A stretch of DNA of 64,000 bases from Telluribacter sp035998675 (GTDB taxonomy: Bacteria > Bacteroidota > Bacteroidia > Cytophagales > Spirosomataceae): contig NZ_DASYHI010000002.1 of the NCBI RefSeq assembly GCF_035998675.1, forward strand, positions 62,001 to 126,000, given 5' to 3'. The notes under the pieces are model-generated. The model did not search any database and was not told the DNA's origin. It worked only from the letters and a program-made list of their open reading frames with translations. Position 1 is the stretch's first letter; each line of letters begins with the position of its first letter. Shown here piece after piece: positions 26,076-34,892 of the stretch. Both the position numbers and the translations under genes were made by a program.

Positions 26076-27200
26076 ATGAGCTTTACGCTACCCCATTTAC
26101 CTCCATCCATAGAGTTAGAAACGCGTGCTGTACTTCGCAAAGCGGCCTCCGCCCATCGCTACTTAGCAGAGTTAAAAGGAGTTGCAGCCACGATACCCAA
26201 TGAGTCTATCTTGATAAATACGTTAGTCTTACAAGAAGCCAAGGATAGTTCAGCCGTTGAAAATATCATTACTACCCATGATGAGCTATTTAAAGCCGAG
26301 CTTTTTACGGATTTGCTTACTAGTCCTGCTGCAAAGGAGGTGCAGCGTTATGCCAGTGCCTTAAAGAAAGGATTTGCTCTAGTAAGGGAGCAGAAGCTAC
26401 TAACCCAACGGCATATACTTGCTATTCAGGAAGAGCTGGAACATAATCAGGCAGGGTTCCGACGATTGCCAGGGACAACTCTCCGAAATCAGCAAACGGG
26501 GGAAGTAGTATATACTCCTCCACAGGAGCCTCAGGTGATAGTAGAACTTATGAGGAATCTTGAACGCTTCATTAATGATGACTCTTTACTTGACGCTGAC
26601 CCGCTGGTAAAGATGGCAGTGATTCACTATCAGTTTGAGAGTATTCACCCATTCTACGACGGAAATGGCCGCACGGGCCGGATTATTAATATCTTGTATA
26701 TGGTCCTGAAGGAGTTGCTAAACCTGCCTGTACTGTACCTCAGCCGTTATATTATCCAGCATAAGGTTGGTTACTACCAATGTCTGCAAGCAGTTCGGGA
26801 TAGGCAGGATTGGGAAAACTGGATACTGTACATGCTGGACGGAGTAGAGCAGACCGCACGAGAAACCATTATTTTGGTACAGGAGATTCGAGAATTGATG
26901 CAGCACTACAAGCAAGAGCTACGCAGGCATTTCCCTAAGCTATACAGCCAGGACCTTCTAAACAACTTGTTTCAACACCCCTACACCAAAATTGAATTTT
27001 TGATGGACGACCTGCGGGTGACGCGTATTACTGCTACACGGTATCTGGAATTACTTACCGAAAAGGGATTTGTAATAAAGCAGAAAATTGGACGTAGCAA
27101 CTACTATATCAATCAGCCGCTTCTTTCCTTATTCCTAAAGGCAAGTACTTCAGCAATTCCTCTTTCTTCAACACCAACGATACGTACTATATCGGAGTAA
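26076..27200 (+). CDS. Class II Fic family protein with C-terminal winged helix
   Basis: Fic proteins transfer AMP, or another phosphate-containing group, to hydroxyl side chains. From the ATG at 26076 the product has 374 residues. The inhibitory helix SSAVEN at about residues 58-63 fits [S/T]xxxE[G/N] of class II Fic proteins, and the active-site loop HPFYDGNGRTGR is complete at about residue 190. The last ~90 residues (PYTKIEFLMDDLRVTRITATRYLELL) form a winged helix, suggesting DNA binding and autoregulation through the two upstream palindromes. A TTG at 26058 also keeps the frame open. It lies 26 bp before the esterase gene. Confidence 0.9.
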   Translation: MSFTLPHLPPSIELETRAVLRKAASAHRYLAELKGVAATIPNESILINTLVLQEAKDSSAVENIITTHDELFKAELFTDLLTSPAAKEVQRYASALKKGFALVREQKLLTQRHILAIQEELEHNQAGFRRLPGTTLRNQQTGEVVYTPPQEPQVIVELMRNLERFINDDSLLDADPLVKMAVIHYQFESIHPFYDGNGRTGRIINILYMVLKELLNLPVLYLSRYIIQHKVGYYQCLQAVRDRQDWENWILYMLDGVEQTARETIILVQEIRELMQHYKQELRRHFPKLYSQDLLNNLFQHPYTKIEFLMDDLRVTRITATRYLELLTEKGFVIKQKIGRSNYYINQPLLSLFLKASTSAIPLSSTPTIRTISE

Positions 27201-27226
27201 AATCTGATATATTTTAAACTGAAACT

Positions 27227-29179
27227 ATGAAAAGATGTGCAATCATATACCTTCTGCTGATTTACTTAATTACGGGTGCCCACGCCCAGTCCACCGAAAC
27301 CACCACCTCCTGGAAAGGCTTTGAAAAGGTTGACTTTACCTTTCAAAGTACCCCCGCCTGGTATGTCAAGCCGAAGCAGGCGCTGCCGGGCAAGCCGTGG
27401 GTATGGCGGGCGCACTTCCCTACCTGGCATACCGAGATGGACAGCATCCTGCTCAGCCGGGGCTTCCACGTGGCCTATATTAATACCAACGACCAGTTCG
27501 GCCACCCGAAAGCCATGCTGCTATGGGACCGGTTCTACGACTACCTGACGCGGGAGAAAGGCTTTGCTCCCAAAGTAGCGCTGGAAGGCGTAAGCCGGGG
27601 CGGGCTGTACGTGTACGGCTGGGCCAAGCGCAATCCGGCTCGGGTCAGCTGTATCTACGCCGAAGCGCCGGTTCTCGACCCGAAGAGCTGGCCGGGCGGC
27701 AAAGGGCAGGGGAGCGGCTCCCCCAAAGACTGGGCCCGCTGGCGGGAGCTGTACGGCCTGACTGAGGAGCAGGCGGCTGAGTTTAAAGACATCCCCCTCA
27801 ATGATCTGGCCGGACTGGCAGCTTTCAAAGTACCCATTGTCCATGTCATAGGGCTGAAAGATAAAATTGTACCGCCCGAGGAGAATACCTTTCCGCTGGT
27901 GCAGAACTACCTGACGCTGGGCGGTCCCATCAGCGTGTATCCCATGACGCGGGGTGAGCAAAAGCTGGAAGGCCACCACTTCCCCATTGAGCAACCGGAA
28001 GGATTTGCGGATTTTATATACCAGCATTCAGTACCCGTGCGGAAGGTACTACCTTCTGCCACTTACCTGGTACCTAACAAAGGTCTTGCTAGCGCCTACC
28101 AGACTTTCACCTCTACAGGCAAAGGTACTGTGGCTTTTTTAGGAGGGTCAATTACCCATAATCCGGGCTGGCGGGATAAAGTGGACAAGTACCTGCAGGA
28201 GCGTTTTCCAACTACACAATTTACCTTCATTGCCGCAGGTATTCCCTCGCTGGGGAGTACACCGCATGCCTTTCGTTTTCAGCGCGATGTACTGGCGAAA
28301 GGTACTCCCGACCTGCTGTTTGTAGAATCAGCCGTCAACGACCGCACCAACGGATTTAGCGAGCAGGCCCAGGTACGGGCGCTGGAAGGTATCCTCCGGC
28401 AGGCCTACGCGGCCAATCCGGCTATGAACGTGGTACTAATGGCCTTCGCTGACCCGGATAAATTTGGGGATTATAAACAGGGCAAAGAGCCCGTAGAGGT
28501 AGCGGTACACCGGCGGGTGGCAGTGCATTACGGCGCTCCTTTCATTAACCTGGCGCGGGAGGTATATGACCGTACGGAGGCGGGGGAATTCTCGTGGAAG
28601 TACGATTTCAAAGACCTGCACCCGTCGCCCTTCGGACAGGAGATTTACTTTCAGACTATGAAGGAACTGCTGAAACAGGAGCCTTCTGCCAATACCTCGG
28701 TTCAAACCCCCACACTGCCCGCGCCGCTGGACCCCTTCGCCTATGAAAAAGGTAGGTACTATCCGATTAGTGAAGCCAGAGATTCACCGGGCTTTACTAT
28801 AAATCCTTCCTGGATACCTCAGGACAAGGTAGGAACGCGAGTCGGCGGGACCCGGGCCGGATTTGTGGAGGTACCTGTACTGACGGGTGAAGAAGCCGGC
28901 GCTACTTTTACTTTTGATTTTAAAGGCAAGGCCGTTGGCATAGCCGTAGTATCCGGTCCTGACGCTGGTACTATCTCGTACAGCATCGACGGCAAAAAAC
29001 CGCAGACGCTCGACCTATTTACGCAGTGGAGTACGCAACTGCACCTGCCCTGGTACCTGATGCTGGCCGATGAACTGAAACCAGGCAAGCACAGGCTGAA
29101 ACTGACAATTGCCGACACAAAAAATCCGGCAAGCACGGGGAACGCTTGCCGGATTGTGCATTTTCTGGTGAATGAATGA
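27227..29179 (+). CDS. Secreted two-domain hydrolase: alpha/beta hydrolase plus SGNH esterase
   Basis: A 650-residue exported protein with a signal peptide (residues 1-20, ending AHAQ). Residues ~25-270 form an alpha/beta hydrolase domain with the nucleophile elbow GVSRGG and a candidate acid/histidine in VIGLKDKIVP and LEGHHFP. Residues ~290-490 form an SGNH/GDSL domain with block I LGGSIT, ESAVND (Asn block) and DLHPSPFG (Asp-x-x-His). A C-terminal beta-sandwich (~510-650) follows. Such fusions are probably carbohydrate esterases that remove acetyl or other acyl groups from polysaccharides. Start is an ATG right before the signal peptide. Confidence 0.82.
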   Translation: MKRCAIIYLLLIYLITGAHAQSTETTTSWKGFEKVDFTFQSTPAWYVKPKQALPGKPWVWRAHFPTWHTEMDSILLSRGFHVAYINTNDQFGHPKAMLLWDRFYDYLTREKGFAPKVALEGVSRGGLYVYGWAKRNPARVSCIYAEAPVLDPKSWPGGKGQGSGSPKDWARWRELYGLTEEQAAEFKDIPLNDLAGLAAFKVPIVHVIGLKDKIVPPEENTFPLVQNYLTLGGPISVYPMTRGEQKLEGHHFPIEQPEGFADFIYQHSVPVRKVLPSATYLVPNKGLASAYQTFTSTGKGTVAFLGGSITHNPGWRDKVDKYLQERFPTTQFTFIAAGIPSLGSTPHAFRFQRDVLAKGTPDLLFVESAVNDRTNGFSEQAQVRALEGILRQAYAANPAMNVVLMAFADPDKFGDYKQGKEPVEVAVHRRVAVHYGAPFINLAREVYDRTEAGEFSWKYDFKDLHPSPFGQEIYFQTMKELLKQEPSANTSVQTPTLPAPLDPFAYEKGRYYPISEARDSPGFTINPSWIPQDKVGTRVGGTRAGFVEVPVLTGEEAGATFTFDFKGKAVGIAVVSGPDAGTISYSIDGKKPQTLDLFTQWSTQLHLPWYLMLADELKPGKHRLKLTIADTKNPASTGNACRIVHFLVNE

Positions 29180-29189
29180 TGAATGCTTC

Positions 29190-29253
29190 AGGCTATATGC
29201 TGTAAGCAATAGGCTTTCATTGTAAATAGCTTACAGCCTAAGGCATACAGCCT
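29190..29253. repeat. Imperfect hairpin between convergent genes
   Basis: Interrupted inverted repeat built from GCTGTAAGC-like and GCTTACAGC-like words, between the esterase and the DUF1338 gene and overlapping the DUF1338 stop codon. It may act as a bidirectional terminator. Confidence 0.4.
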
Positions 29254-30169
29254 ACTGCTTTCCAGTCTGACTGGTGTAGGTACTTTCAAAAATCTTGTCG
29301 GCGTTACCCGCTTCGAAGCCATCGCGGCGGTGCTGACGCTTTATCTGCTCGGTGGGGAGGTGCGCAAACTCAGGAAGTACCCGCCGCTCCGCAAATTCTA
29401 CGTAGGAACCAGAAATACGATGCTTTTCGCCCCCCGCAAACTCCGCTTCGAGCATCTCGGCCACGGTCGAGCTTTGCAGCAGTCCTCCGTCGGGGCTTTC
29501 TTTTATTTTTCCGCCGGAGTCATTGAGCTTAAAGCCATTCTTTTCCAGGAACTGGTTAAATTCGGCTACCGTGTTGTACCCTTCGGGCAGGTTGTGAACA
29601 CTGATGGTAAAGTGGTTGAGGTAGTAACGGTTGTAGATAACCCAGGCTGCGTATTCGCTTTCTTTGAGCAGCGTCAGGTAATCGCTGAGAATAGGGGTAC
29701 GCCAGAGGGGCTGGTGCAGAAATCCATCCACGGCAGCACCGTTGTCCAGGTCCAGGCTGTCCACCGGGTCAGTGGTTACCTCGTCGGTATAGCTACGGAT
29801 AATGCGCTGGGCTTCTTCCGACAGCTCACCCACGCGTAGCTCGCTCACGAATATCCGTGGGTAGTGCGGCTGCGGTGGACTGTACCAGTAGGCATCCAGT
29901 TTTTTGCCTTCAAAGTAGTAGTAGTCGCGCTTCTGGTAGCCGTAGTGCAGGAATATTTTCTCGAATGACTGAATACCCAGGTGGGGCACCCCCATAGTCC
30001 GGAAAGCAATATGGTCGTTTTCAATATCGTCAGGCTTCTCAATTAAGCCTTCGGCAATCATAGCGTTGATGATGGCTTTTACATCAGGTACCCGCTCCTG
30101 ATAACGGCCCATGAGCCCTTCCAGTACGGTATCCAGGGTTTGTAGTTGCTGTGATGAAGTGTTGTTCAT
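29252..30169 (-). CDS. DUF1338 protein, 2-oxoadipate dioxygenase/decarboxylase family
   Basis: A 305-residue member of the DUF1338/HglS family, Fe(II) enzymes with a VOC-like fold that convert 2-oxoadipate to 2-hydroxyglutarate in lysine catabolism. Metal-binding candidates are the first His in NDHIAFRTMG, the second in YLNHFTISVH, and the Glu in SYVEFAERR; the DHIAFRT and EFAERR segments are family hallmarks. No signal peptide. Start is the ATG at 30169. The Bacteroidota short form is about 300 residues, as here. Function is inferred from the characterised Pseudomonas and plant members; other 2-oxoacids are possible substrates. Confidence 0.8.
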   Translation of the reverse strand: MNNTSSQQLQTLDTVLEGLMGRYQERVPDVKAIINAMIAEGLIEKPDDIENDHIAFRTMGVPHLGIQSFEKIFLHYGYQKRDYYYFEGKKLDAYWYSPPQPHYPRIFVSELRVGELSEEAQRIIRSYTDEVTTDPVDSLDLDNGAAVDGFLHQPLWRTPILSDYLTLLKESEYAAWVIYNRYYLNHFTISVHNLPEGYNTVAEFNQFLEKNGFKLNDSGGKIKESPDGGLLQSSTVAEMLEAEFAGGEKHRISGSYVEFAERRVLPEFAHLPTEQIKRQHRRDGFEAGNADKIFESTYTSQTGKQ

Positions 30170-30199
30170 AGAGTTAGTGATTATGAAATCTATTGAAAT

Positions 30200-30228
30200 C
30201 TATGGCACAGTTTCAAACAGTGCCATAG
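30200..30228. repeat. REP-like palindrome, type A (downstream of RAYT)
   Basis: CTATGGCAC...GTGCCATAG palindrome of 29 nt with one A-A mismatch and a one-base loop. It is 20 bp after the RAYT stop codon. Confidence 0.75.
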
Positions 30229-30248
30229 ATAATGACATAAGGTGTATT

Positions 30249-30842
30249 TTACAAAATTTGCTTAACCAGGTCATCCTGAATTACCTGATATGATTCCTCA
30301 TAAAAGGTATCAAAGTTAACCAATAGGACCTGCTGACTCAGTTCCTGATTACAAAGAGTCCCTTTTCGTAAACCAGCGTAATCACGGAAAGACGAAAAAT
30401 CCCAATCCTCCAAACGATTAACAAGCTGTGCTTTCATTGGGTTTTGATGAATGTAATGGAAGCAGGTGGTACTATATAACTCTTTATGCGTTGTATCAGT
30501 GAGGCATTTGAAGCGGGTATTTTGGGTAAATAGGGAGCCGGTTCTGTTCTCCTGTTTATTGATGCCCTGTGTGTAAGTGCTTAATAAAGTGCGAAGACCT
30601 TCACTAAATACATTACGGCTGATAGAGTGATTTTTTGTGCTTTTTATAGTATTTGAGTTAGCGTGAATCAGAAAGTGAAAGTGGTTAGGCATCAGGCAGT
30701 AGGCTAGTACATCGCAGTGCGGCAGCAGGTGGGTCCGAAACTTCCGGAGAAAGTACAGATAGTTTTCAGGCTTGAAGAAAATAGGCTGCCTATTATTCCC
30801 CCTATTATAAACATGGTAAAGGTGACCTTCTGCTAAAAGCAT
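30249..30842 (-). CDS. REP-associated tyrosine transposase (RAYT, IS200/IS605-like Y1)
   Basis: Single-strand HUH transposase of 197 residues. It begins EGHLYHVYNRGNNR, the standard N-terminus of the group. The HUH metal-binding motif is in MPNHFHFLIH, and the catalytic tyrosine is expected in FHYIHQNPMKAQL. The full domain is present with no frameshift, so the gene may be active. It is AT-richer than its neighbours and is flanked by type A and type B palindromes rather than by the terminal repeats of a conventional insertion sequence. RAYTs cut and join REP palindromes in enterobacteria; the role here is inferred. Confidence 0.9.
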   Translation of the reverse strand: MLLAEGHLYHVYNRGNNRQPIFFKPENYLYFLRKFRTHLLPHCDVLAYCLMPNHFHFLIHANSNTIKSTKNHSISRNVFSEGLRTLLSTYTQGINKQENRTGSLFTQNTRFKCLTDTTHKELYSTTCFHYIHQNPMKAQLVNRLEDWDFSSFRDYAGLRKGTLCNQELSQQVLLVNFDTFYEESYQVIQDDLVKQIL

Positions 30843-30883
30843 TTGGATGTGTCCTGAGATGGTAATCTTACTCTAACCCCTTA

Positions 30884-30916
30884 ACCCGTGCCACGGTTTT
30901 GAACCGTGGCACGGGT
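30884..30916. repeat. REP-like palindrome, type B (upstream of RAYT)
   Basis: Perfect 15-bp inverted repeat with TTG loop, identical in all 33 bases to 15286-15318. Located 42 bp before the RAYT start. Confidence 0.85.
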
Positions 30917-31037
30917 ACTTTAGTAAACTGACACTGGGACCTAATGAACAACAATCTGAAAACTAATTCGTCTATATTCCTGAAACCTTCCGAAATTTGC
31001 GATTTATTAACTACTCATCTGTAATTCAAGAAGTACT

Positions 31038-32375
31038 TTGAAACTCTGGCAAAAAGAAAATACCGTTACCTCCGATAAAATAGATCGCTTCACCGTCGGC
31101 CGCGACCGTGAGATGGACCTCCACCTGGCCGAATTCGACGTGCTGGGCAATTTGGCTCACGCGACCATGCTCGAAACTATAGGTTTGCTGACCTCTGACG
31201 ATCTGGCCGCACTGCGTACCGAACTCAAAGCTATCCATGAGCAGGTACAGCGTGGCGAGTTTGTGATAGAGGAAGGGGTGGAAGACGTACACTCGCAGGT
31301 GGAGCTGATGCTGACGCGAAAGTTGGACGATGTCGGTAAGAAAATACATAGCGGGCGTTCCCGCAACGATCAGGTACTGGTCGATATGAAGCTCTACGTC
31401 CGGGACCAGCTTACGGAGGTAGTGCAGGCTACGCAGAATCTGTTTGATGTACTCGTCCGTCGTTCTGATCAACACAAGGAAGACTTGCTGCCGGGCTACA
31501 CGCACCTTCAGATTGCCATGCCGTCGTCATTTGGGCTGTGGTTTGGCGCCTACGCCGAGGCGCTCATTGACGATGTAGTGCAATTGAATGCCGCCTATCG
31601 GCTAGCTAACCGTAACCCGCTGGGATCGGGAGCCGGTTACGGCTCGTCCTTTCCGCTCAACCGTACCCTTACTACTCAGCTACTGGGCTTTGAAGGGATG
31701 CATCATAATGTAGTGTACGCCCAGATGAGCCGCGGACGTACCGAGCAGGCGGCCCTGACAGCTATCGCCTCGCTGGCGGCCACGGTGTCACGCCTGGCGA
31801 TGGATGTATGCCTGTACAACAGCCAAAACTTTGGCTTCATTGTCCTACCCGACGACCTCACAACGGGAAGTAGTATTATGCCCCACAAAAAGAACCCGGA
31901 CGTAGCCGAGCTGCTCCGTGCCAAGACCAACCGCCTGAAGGCTCTGCCGATGGAGGTAACGCTGGTACTTAGTAACCTGCCGTCGGGTTACCACCGCGAT
32001 ATGCAGCTGCTGAAGGAGATACTCATGCCGGCCTTCGAAGAAATGCTGAATTGTTTGGATATCGCCGCTTTTATGCTGGAACACATGCAAGTGAAGCCTG
32101 ACCTGCTGAAAGACGAAAAGTACGATCTGCTGTTCAGCGTGGAGCGGGTCAATGAGCTGGTAATGCAGGGAGTACCCTTCCGCGATGCTTACCGTCAGGT
32201 GGGAAAGGAAATAGCCGAAGGTACTTATCAGGCTCCGCGCGTGTTACAGCACACGCACGAAGGAAGCATAGGAAATCTGCAAAATGAAGCAATCAGAACG
32301 CGCATGGAACAGGAGCTTTCGCGTTTTAGATTTGATAAAGTAGAAACTGCTCTTAAAAACCTCCTTAACGCGTGA
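31038..32375 (+). CDS. argH: Argininosuccinate lyase
   Basis: Last enzyme of arginine synthesis; splits argininosuccinate into arginine and fumarate in the cytoplasm. The 445-residue product belongs to the fumarase/aspartase superfamily: HSGRSRNDQV in the N-terminal part, GYTHLQIAMPSS with the catalytic His-region, and the signature TGSSIMPHKKNPD. The start is a TTG, chosen because it gives MKLWQKE, the conserved N-terminus of Bacteroidota ArgH; no ATG is available there. Its stop overlaps the GTG start of the next gene by 4 bp. argB lies nearby on the other strand. Confidence 0.93.
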   Translation: MKLWQKENTVTSDKIDRFTVGRDREMDLHLAEFDVLGNLAHATMLETIGLLTSDDLAALRTELKAIHEQVQRGEFVIEEGVEDVHSQVELMLTRKLDDVGKKIHSGRSRNDQVLVDMKLYVRDQLTEVVQATQNLFDVLVRRSDQHKEDLLPGYTHLQIAMPSSFGLWFGAYAEALIDDVVQLNAAYRLANRNPLGSGAGYGSSFPLNRTLTTQLLGFEGMHHNVVYAQMSRGRTEQAALTAIASLAATVSRLAMDVCLYNSQNFGFIVLPDDLTTGSSIMPHKKNPDVAELLRAKTNRLKALPMEVTLVLSNLPSGYHRDMQLLKEILMPAFEEMLNCLDIAAFMLEHMQVKPDLLKDEKYDLLFSVERVNELVMQGVPFRDAYRQVGKEIAEGTYQAPRVLQHTHEGSIGNLQNEAIRTRMEQELSRFRFDKVETALKNLLNA

Positions 32376-33898
32376 TTTCTTTTAGAAAGATTTGGTTAGC
32401 TCTGGTCATACTTAGTACCGGAGCTATTGGCTATTGGTCCTGTAGTACCGGCTCTCAGCAGCGCGGTGAAGTCCTGGCCCGTACACACTGTGGCGGGTGT
32501 CACTTGTTTCCCGAGCCTTCGCTGCTTCCCCAAAAAGTATGGGACGAAGGAGTACTGCCGCACATGGCGGCCCGTCTGGGTATTTCCTATCGGGGTATGG
32601 ATTTGGATAGTCTGCAAAGTACCAATGAGCAGCAGGTAGTGGATGCGGGTGTATTTCCGGTGGAACCAGTGGTCAGCCAGCAGGAGTGGGAAAGCATAGT
32701 AGCTTACTACCTCAAAAATGCTCCCGATGAGTTGCCGGATACGGTCCGGAAGGCAGCTTTGCTGCCTCTGACGAACTTTCGGGTACGTACGCCCCGGCAA
32801 CCGGTACCGGCTATGGTGACGGCGGTACGCTACGATTCACTCCACCAGCAGGTCTGGGCGGGCCTGCGGTCGGGAGTTACCTACGTGCTGGATAAAAACC
32901 TTCGGCCGGTCGATTCCCTGTTTCGCTCCCGTAGCCCTTTTTCCGATATACGTTTCCGAAAAAATGAGTGGGACTTGTTAAGTATGGGAATTATGGACCC
33001 TAACGATAAAAGTACCGGCGACTGGATCCGGATTAGCAAAAAGGGTAATCAGTGGGTTGCTAAACCACTGGTAGAGGGGCTGCAACGTCCGGTGCACGCT
33101 TCCTTTGCAGATATCAACGACGACGGTCGCGAAGACATGGTCGTGTCAGAGTACGGCAACTACATCGGGCGGCTGGCCTGGTACGAAAATCTGCCGAACG
33201 ATAGTACACGGATGCACATCATTGAAAACCAGCCCGGTGCCCGCCAAACCTACTGGCACGACTACAACGGTGATGGCCGCAAGGACCTGTGGGTACTGTG
33301 GGCGCAGGGCGACGAGCAGATTGCCGTGTACCTCAACAACGGCAGAGGTAACCTCATCAAGAAAGTGCTGCTGCGTTTTTCGCCCGTGTACGGCTCGGGG
33401 TACTTTGAGCTGGTAGATATTAATAAGGATGGGCACATGGATATTCTGTACGCCAACGGCGACAATGCCGACCATTCCCAGACCAAAAAGCCCTACCACG
33501 GAATCCGTATCTTTACGAATAACGGATCGGGTGTGTTTAGAGAAACCTTTTTCTATCCCATGCACGGCGCTACCCAGGCGCTGGCCCGCGACTTTGACCA
33601 GGACGGTGATTTGGATATTGCTGCCATTGCATTCTTTCCAGATTATGACCAGGAATCAGCGGAGAGCTTTGTTTATCTGGAAAATCAGGGGAACGGCAAA
33701 TACCTGCCGCGCACCTTCAGCGACCCTAATGTGGGCCGCTGGCTGACCATGGACGTGGCTGATGTAGACCAGGACGGTGACCTGGATATACTGCTGGGTT
33801 CGTTCTCGCTGACCATTACGCCTACTCCAAAGGCAATAAAGGAGCGCTGGAACCGGGAGAATAAGGGGGTGATTCTGCTGGAAAATCAGCTGCGGTAG
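32372..33898 (+). CDS. c-type cytochrome / FG-GAP (VCBS) repeat lipoprotein
   Basis: A 508-residue exported protein. The N-terminus (RKIWLALVILSTGAIGYWSC) looks like a lipoprotein signal. A haem c motif, CGGCH, follows at about residues 41-45, and then an FG-GAP/VCBS-type seven-bladed propeller with calcium-binding motifs DINDDGRED, DYNGDGRKD, DINKDGHMD, DFDQDGDLD and DVDQDGDLD. It starts with GTG in a GTGA overlap with argH, so it is translationally coupled to an unrelated biosynthetic gene. Likely acts in the periplasm or on the outer membrane; its electron-transfer partner and ligand are unknown. Confidence 0.82.
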   Translation: MISFRKIWLALVILSTGAIGYWSCSTGSQQRGEVLARTHCGGCHLFPEPSLLPQKVWDEGVLPHMAARLGISYRGMDLDSLQSTNEQQVVDAGVFPVEPVVSQQEWESIVAYYLKNAPDELPDTVRKAALLPLTNFRVRTPRQPVPAMVTAVRYDSLHQQVWAGLRSGVTYVLDKNLRPVDSLFRSRSPFSDIRFRKNEWDLLSMGIMDPNDKSTGDWIRISKKGNQWVAKPLVEGLQRPVHASFADINDDGREDMVVSEYGNYIGRLAWYENLPNDSTRMHIIENQPGARQTYWHDYNGDGRKDLWVLWAQGDEQIAVYLNNGRGNLIKKVLLRFSPVYGSGYFELVDINKDGHMDILYANGDNADHSQTKKPYHGIRIFTNNGSGVFRETFFYPMHGATQALARDFDQDGDLDIAAIAFFPDYDQESAESFVYLENQGNGKYLPRTFSDPNVGRWLTMDVADVDQDGDLDILLGSFSLTITPTPKAIKERWNRENKGVILLENQLR

Positions 33899-33918
33899 AC
33901 GACACGTTACGGTAGCCG

Positions 33919-34710
33919 CTATTCATCCAGCGACAGTAAGGTACCAGCCTCACCACTGGTGGCGGCCATCAGGTCATCGGCATGGCAGATGGTCACGCGG
34001 CTGACATTTTCGCGCAGGGCCTTAAATGCATTATCCAGTTTGGGAATCATGCCTTTGTTAATAACGCCGCTTGCTTTAAATTCGGCGTAGGAGGTTGGAG
34101 TAAGCGAAGAAATAACAGCTGCATCGTCGTCGGGATCGGAAAGTACCCCCTTTTTCTCAAAACAATAAACCAGCTCTACCTTATAGAAATAGGTCATCTC
34201 GACTGCTATAGCTGAAGCCATGGTATCGGCGTTGGTGTTGAGCAGCAAGCCCTCGCTGCTGTAGGTTATCGGCGCAATAACGGGCACCAGGTACATATCA
34301 AGCAGAGCCCGTATCTGCCGTTTGCTTACCTGCACAATATCACCTACATATCCATAATCAACGTCTTGGACCGGGCGCTTTACAGACCGTATAATGCCCG
34401 CATCGGCACCAGTCAGGCCAATGGCAGTGCAGCTCAGAGGCTGCAGCTGGGCTACCAGGTTTTTATTGACCAGTCCGGCGTAGACCATCGTCACTACGTC
34501 CAGCATAGACTGATCAGTGATGCGGCGGCCATCGACCATTTTGGTTTTTACTCCCAGGCGTTCGGCTACCTGTGTAGCTACTTTTCCGCCCCCATGTACG
34601 AGTATTTTGGGAGAGGGGAGTTGGGCAAAGGCCGCAAGGAAACGCGTGCAGGCATCGGGGTTGTCAATGACGTTGCCGCCGATTTTGACGACCAGAAGAG
34701 TATGAGACAT
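33919..34710 (-). CDS. argB: Acetylglutamate kinase
   Basis: Second enzyme of arginine synthesis, phosphorylating N-acetylglutamate (or N-succinylglutamate in some Bacteroidota) with ATP. The 263-residue protein has the amino-acid-kinase fold: VVKIGGNVID with the lysine and glycine loop, VHGGGKVAT, VDGRRITD, GLTGADAG, and NTNADTMASAIA before the ATP-binding end. Length is normal and short, of the arginine-insensitive hexamer-less type. Start is the ATG at 34710. It converges on the cytochrome/VCBS gene and is divergent from a haemoglobin gene, with a TACCTTTG box in each direction. Confidence 0.93.
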   Translation of the reverse strand: MSHTLLVVKIGGNVIDNPDACTRFLAAFAQLPSPKILVHGGGKVATQVAERLGVKTKMVDGRRITDQSMLDVVTMVYAGLVNKNLVAQLQPLSCTAIGLTGADAGIIRSVKRPVQDVDYGYVGDIVQVSKRQIRALLDMYLVPVIAPITYSSEGLLLNTNADTMASAIAVEMTYFYKVELVYCFEKKGVLSDPDDDAAVISSLTPTSYAEFKASGVINKGMIPKLDNAFKALRENVSRVTICHADDLMAATSGEAGTLLSLDE

Positions 34711-34743
34711 AGGGTACTGTATTAGGAATGGTTATAACTGCCA

Positions 34744-34751
34744 CAAAGGTA
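34744..34751 (-). promoter_or_regulatory. Candidate -7 box for argB
   Basis: TACCTTTG on the minus strand, 33 nt before the argB ATG, preceded by TTCG at 20-bp spacing, close to the Bacteroidota TTTG/TAnnTTTG pattern. Confidence 0.4.
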
Positions 34752-34823
34752 CACAAACCCCACCTTTTTGCCGAACCGCCGCCGTAACTGACCAATTTCA
34801 TTCGTTAGCTCCGAACGTAAAGG

Positions 34824-34831
34824 TACCTTTG
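34824..34831 (+). promoter_or_regulatory. Candidate -7 box for the haemoglobin gene
   Basis: TACCTTTG on the plus strand with TTCG 19 bp upstream, about 60 nt before the ATG at 34893. Same arrangement as the argB box on the other strand. Confidence 0.4.
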
Positions 34832-34892
34832 CCATGTTCAGAAAACAGAAAGACTATTCCGGCAGTAGTACCGGACAATTTATTCAAAAACT

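Larger units (their letters stand above)
30200..30916. mobile_element. REP/RAYT element
   Basis: The RAYT transposase gene plus a palindrome on each side: type A at 30200-30228 (downstream of the gene) and type B at 30884-30916 (upstream). The same A and B palindromes, in the same order, occur without the gene at 15248-15318. This fits a REP-associated HUH transposase with its own mobilisable palindromes. Confidence 0.7.
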
